The position numbers and the translations under genes are program-made. 5,103 bases of DNA from NCBI GenBank assembly GCA_964490745.1, contig CAZBDT010000155.1, positions 1-5,103 of the forward strand, read 5' to 3'. This stretch comes from Litorimonas sp964490745. GTDB lineage: Bacteria; Pseudomonadota; Alphaproteobacteria; Caulobacterales; Maricaulaceae. Each line of letters opens with the position of its first letter. Positions within the stretch are counted from its first letter, which is position 1. The notes beneath the pieces were generated by a model. The model was given only the letters and a program-made list of their open reading frames with translations. It was not told the origin of the DNA and ran no database searches. Positions 4,669-5,103 of this stretch are shown in pieces.

Positions 4669-4941
4669 CTAACGGTATTGTTGGACCCGCGTCGTCCGAA
4701 GTCCGGCAATCCCGTAGCTTTCAATGGATCGCTGCCAAGACATGAATTCTTCTGCAGACAGGCCATAGCGCTCTAAGGCCCCGTCTAATGTTAAAAGCCC
4801 GCCGCGTACAGCCGCGACGACTTCAGCCTTGCGCCGGATAACCCAACGCACCGTATTTGGTTTAGGAAGATCAGCCAGAGTGAGGGGGGTTCCCTCTGGC
4901 CCGATTACGACATTCTCGCGTTTGATTTTGCGGTCTGACAT
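4669..4941 (-). CDS. sciP: SciP, CtrA-inhibiting cell-cycle regulator (DUF1153)
   Basis: A 90-residue protein, the normal family length. The core GTPLTLADLPKPNTVRWVIRRK, AEVVAAVRGGLLTLDGALERY, LSAEEFMSWQRSIESYGIAGLR and the terminal TRVQQYR are near-signature SciP/DUF1153 sequence; residues 35-80 form the helix-turn-helix. In Caulobacter SciP binds CtrA (and DNA) in the swarmer cell and blocks transcription of CtrA-activated genes, especially flagellar and cell-cycle genes, until division. ATG 4941 is chosen because the family starts close to MSDRK...; the frame is open to GTG 4974 but the extra eleven residues are unlike the family. No clear Shine-Dalgarno precedes 4941 (only GGG 10 bases away), so initiation may be weak or the true start debatable. 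A CtrA box 76-90 bases upstream suggests CtrA controls sciP, as known in Caulobacter. Confidence 0.95.
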   Translation of the reverse strand: MSDRKIKRENVVIGPEGTPLTLADLPKPNTVRWVIRRKAEVVAAVRGGLLTLDGALERYGLSAEEFMSWQRSIESYGIAGLRTTRVQQYR

Positions 4942-5016
4942 AGTTTGTTGCCCAGTTTCTAGATCCGCCCACACAGATCGGGTGTTTCTTATGTATTTTG
5001 TTATGGCGGCAGGGTC

Positions 5017-5031
5017 TTAAAAACAGTTTAA
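5017..5031. promoter_or_regulatory. CtrA binding box, TTAA-N7-TTAA
   Basis: TTAA (5017-5020), seven bases AAACAGT, TTAA (5028-5031): an exact match to the full CtrA consensus core. It lies 76-90 bases before the sciP start, and 46-60 bases before a possible rightward start at 5077, so it could serve either or both directions. A GANTC site (5080-5084) and further TTAA elements (5074-5077, 5095-5098) lie to its right, as expected in cell-cycle promoters using both CtrA and CcrM methylation. Binding is predicted only. Confidence 0.7.
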
Positions 5032-5076
5032 TCAACTCTGAAAAAATCGTTTAGATACAAGTGTTTACGAAGGTTA

Positions 5077-5103
5077 ATGGAATCGCGATTATCGTTAATA
5101 ATG
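5077..5103 (+). CDS. Possible start of a rightward gene cut by the window edge
   Basis: ATG 5077 opens nine codons (MESRLSLIM) with no stop to the edge; GAAGG (5069-5073) precedes it by only 3 bases. The last three bases, 5101-5103, are a second in-frame ATG without a ribosome site. A gene divergent from sciP under the CtrA box at 5017-5031 would make sense, but nine codons prove nothing and no product can be named. Confidence 0.2.

Overview
The window looks like a chromosomal segment of a flagellated, dimorphic-type alphaproteobacterium (Caulobacterales/Hyphomonadaceae-like; this taxonomic placement is inference). The main support is a clear SciP (DUF1153) gene, which is essentially confined to alphaproteobacteria with a CtrA cell-cycle circuit. 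A perfect TTAA-N7-TTAA CtrA-type box lies upstream of it, GANTC (CcrM-type) sites sit in the intergenic control regions, a FliJ-like flagellar export gene is present, and a GGAAC-N17-GTT promoter fits the alphaproteobacterial general stress sigma factor EcfG.

Layout from left to right. Bases 1-339 are non-coding control DNA. They hold a strong minus-strand ribosome binding site pointing off the left edge, an unusual overlapping palindrome built from TTAAC units, several TTAA elements and a branched inverted-repeat structure just ahead of the first gene. A FliJ-like gene (340-714, +) follows and ends in a good intrinsic terminator. Convergent with it is a CPA1-type Na+/H+ antiporter (765-2018, -) with its own candidate stress promoter. 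Next, on the minus strand, is a three-gene overlapping operon transcribed in the order six-EF-hand secreted protein (3633-3019), ECF sigma factor (3044-2454), small single-pass membrane protein (2457-2179). Upstream of that lies a MinD/FlhG-like protein that has lost its P-loop (4457-3723, -). Last comes sciP (4941-4669, -) with a strong terminator, and a CtrA-box control region that runs to the right edge.

How it fits together: the flanks (FliJ, MinD-like protein, SciP, CtrA boxes) belong to flagellar and cell-cycle control. The centre (antiporter; EF-hand/ECF/membrane-protein operon) looks like envelope or ion-stress signalling. The most interesting unit is the EF-hand/ECF/membrane-protein operon. 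Both junctions overlap, so production is probably coupled, and the membrane protein sits where an anti-sigma factor normally sits but has no zinc-binding anti-sigma motif. A reasonable hypothesis is a divalent-cation (Ca2+) responsive ECF switch with a secreted six-EF-hand protein as sensor, buffer or output. No RNA genes, CRISPR arrays or insertion sequences were seen.
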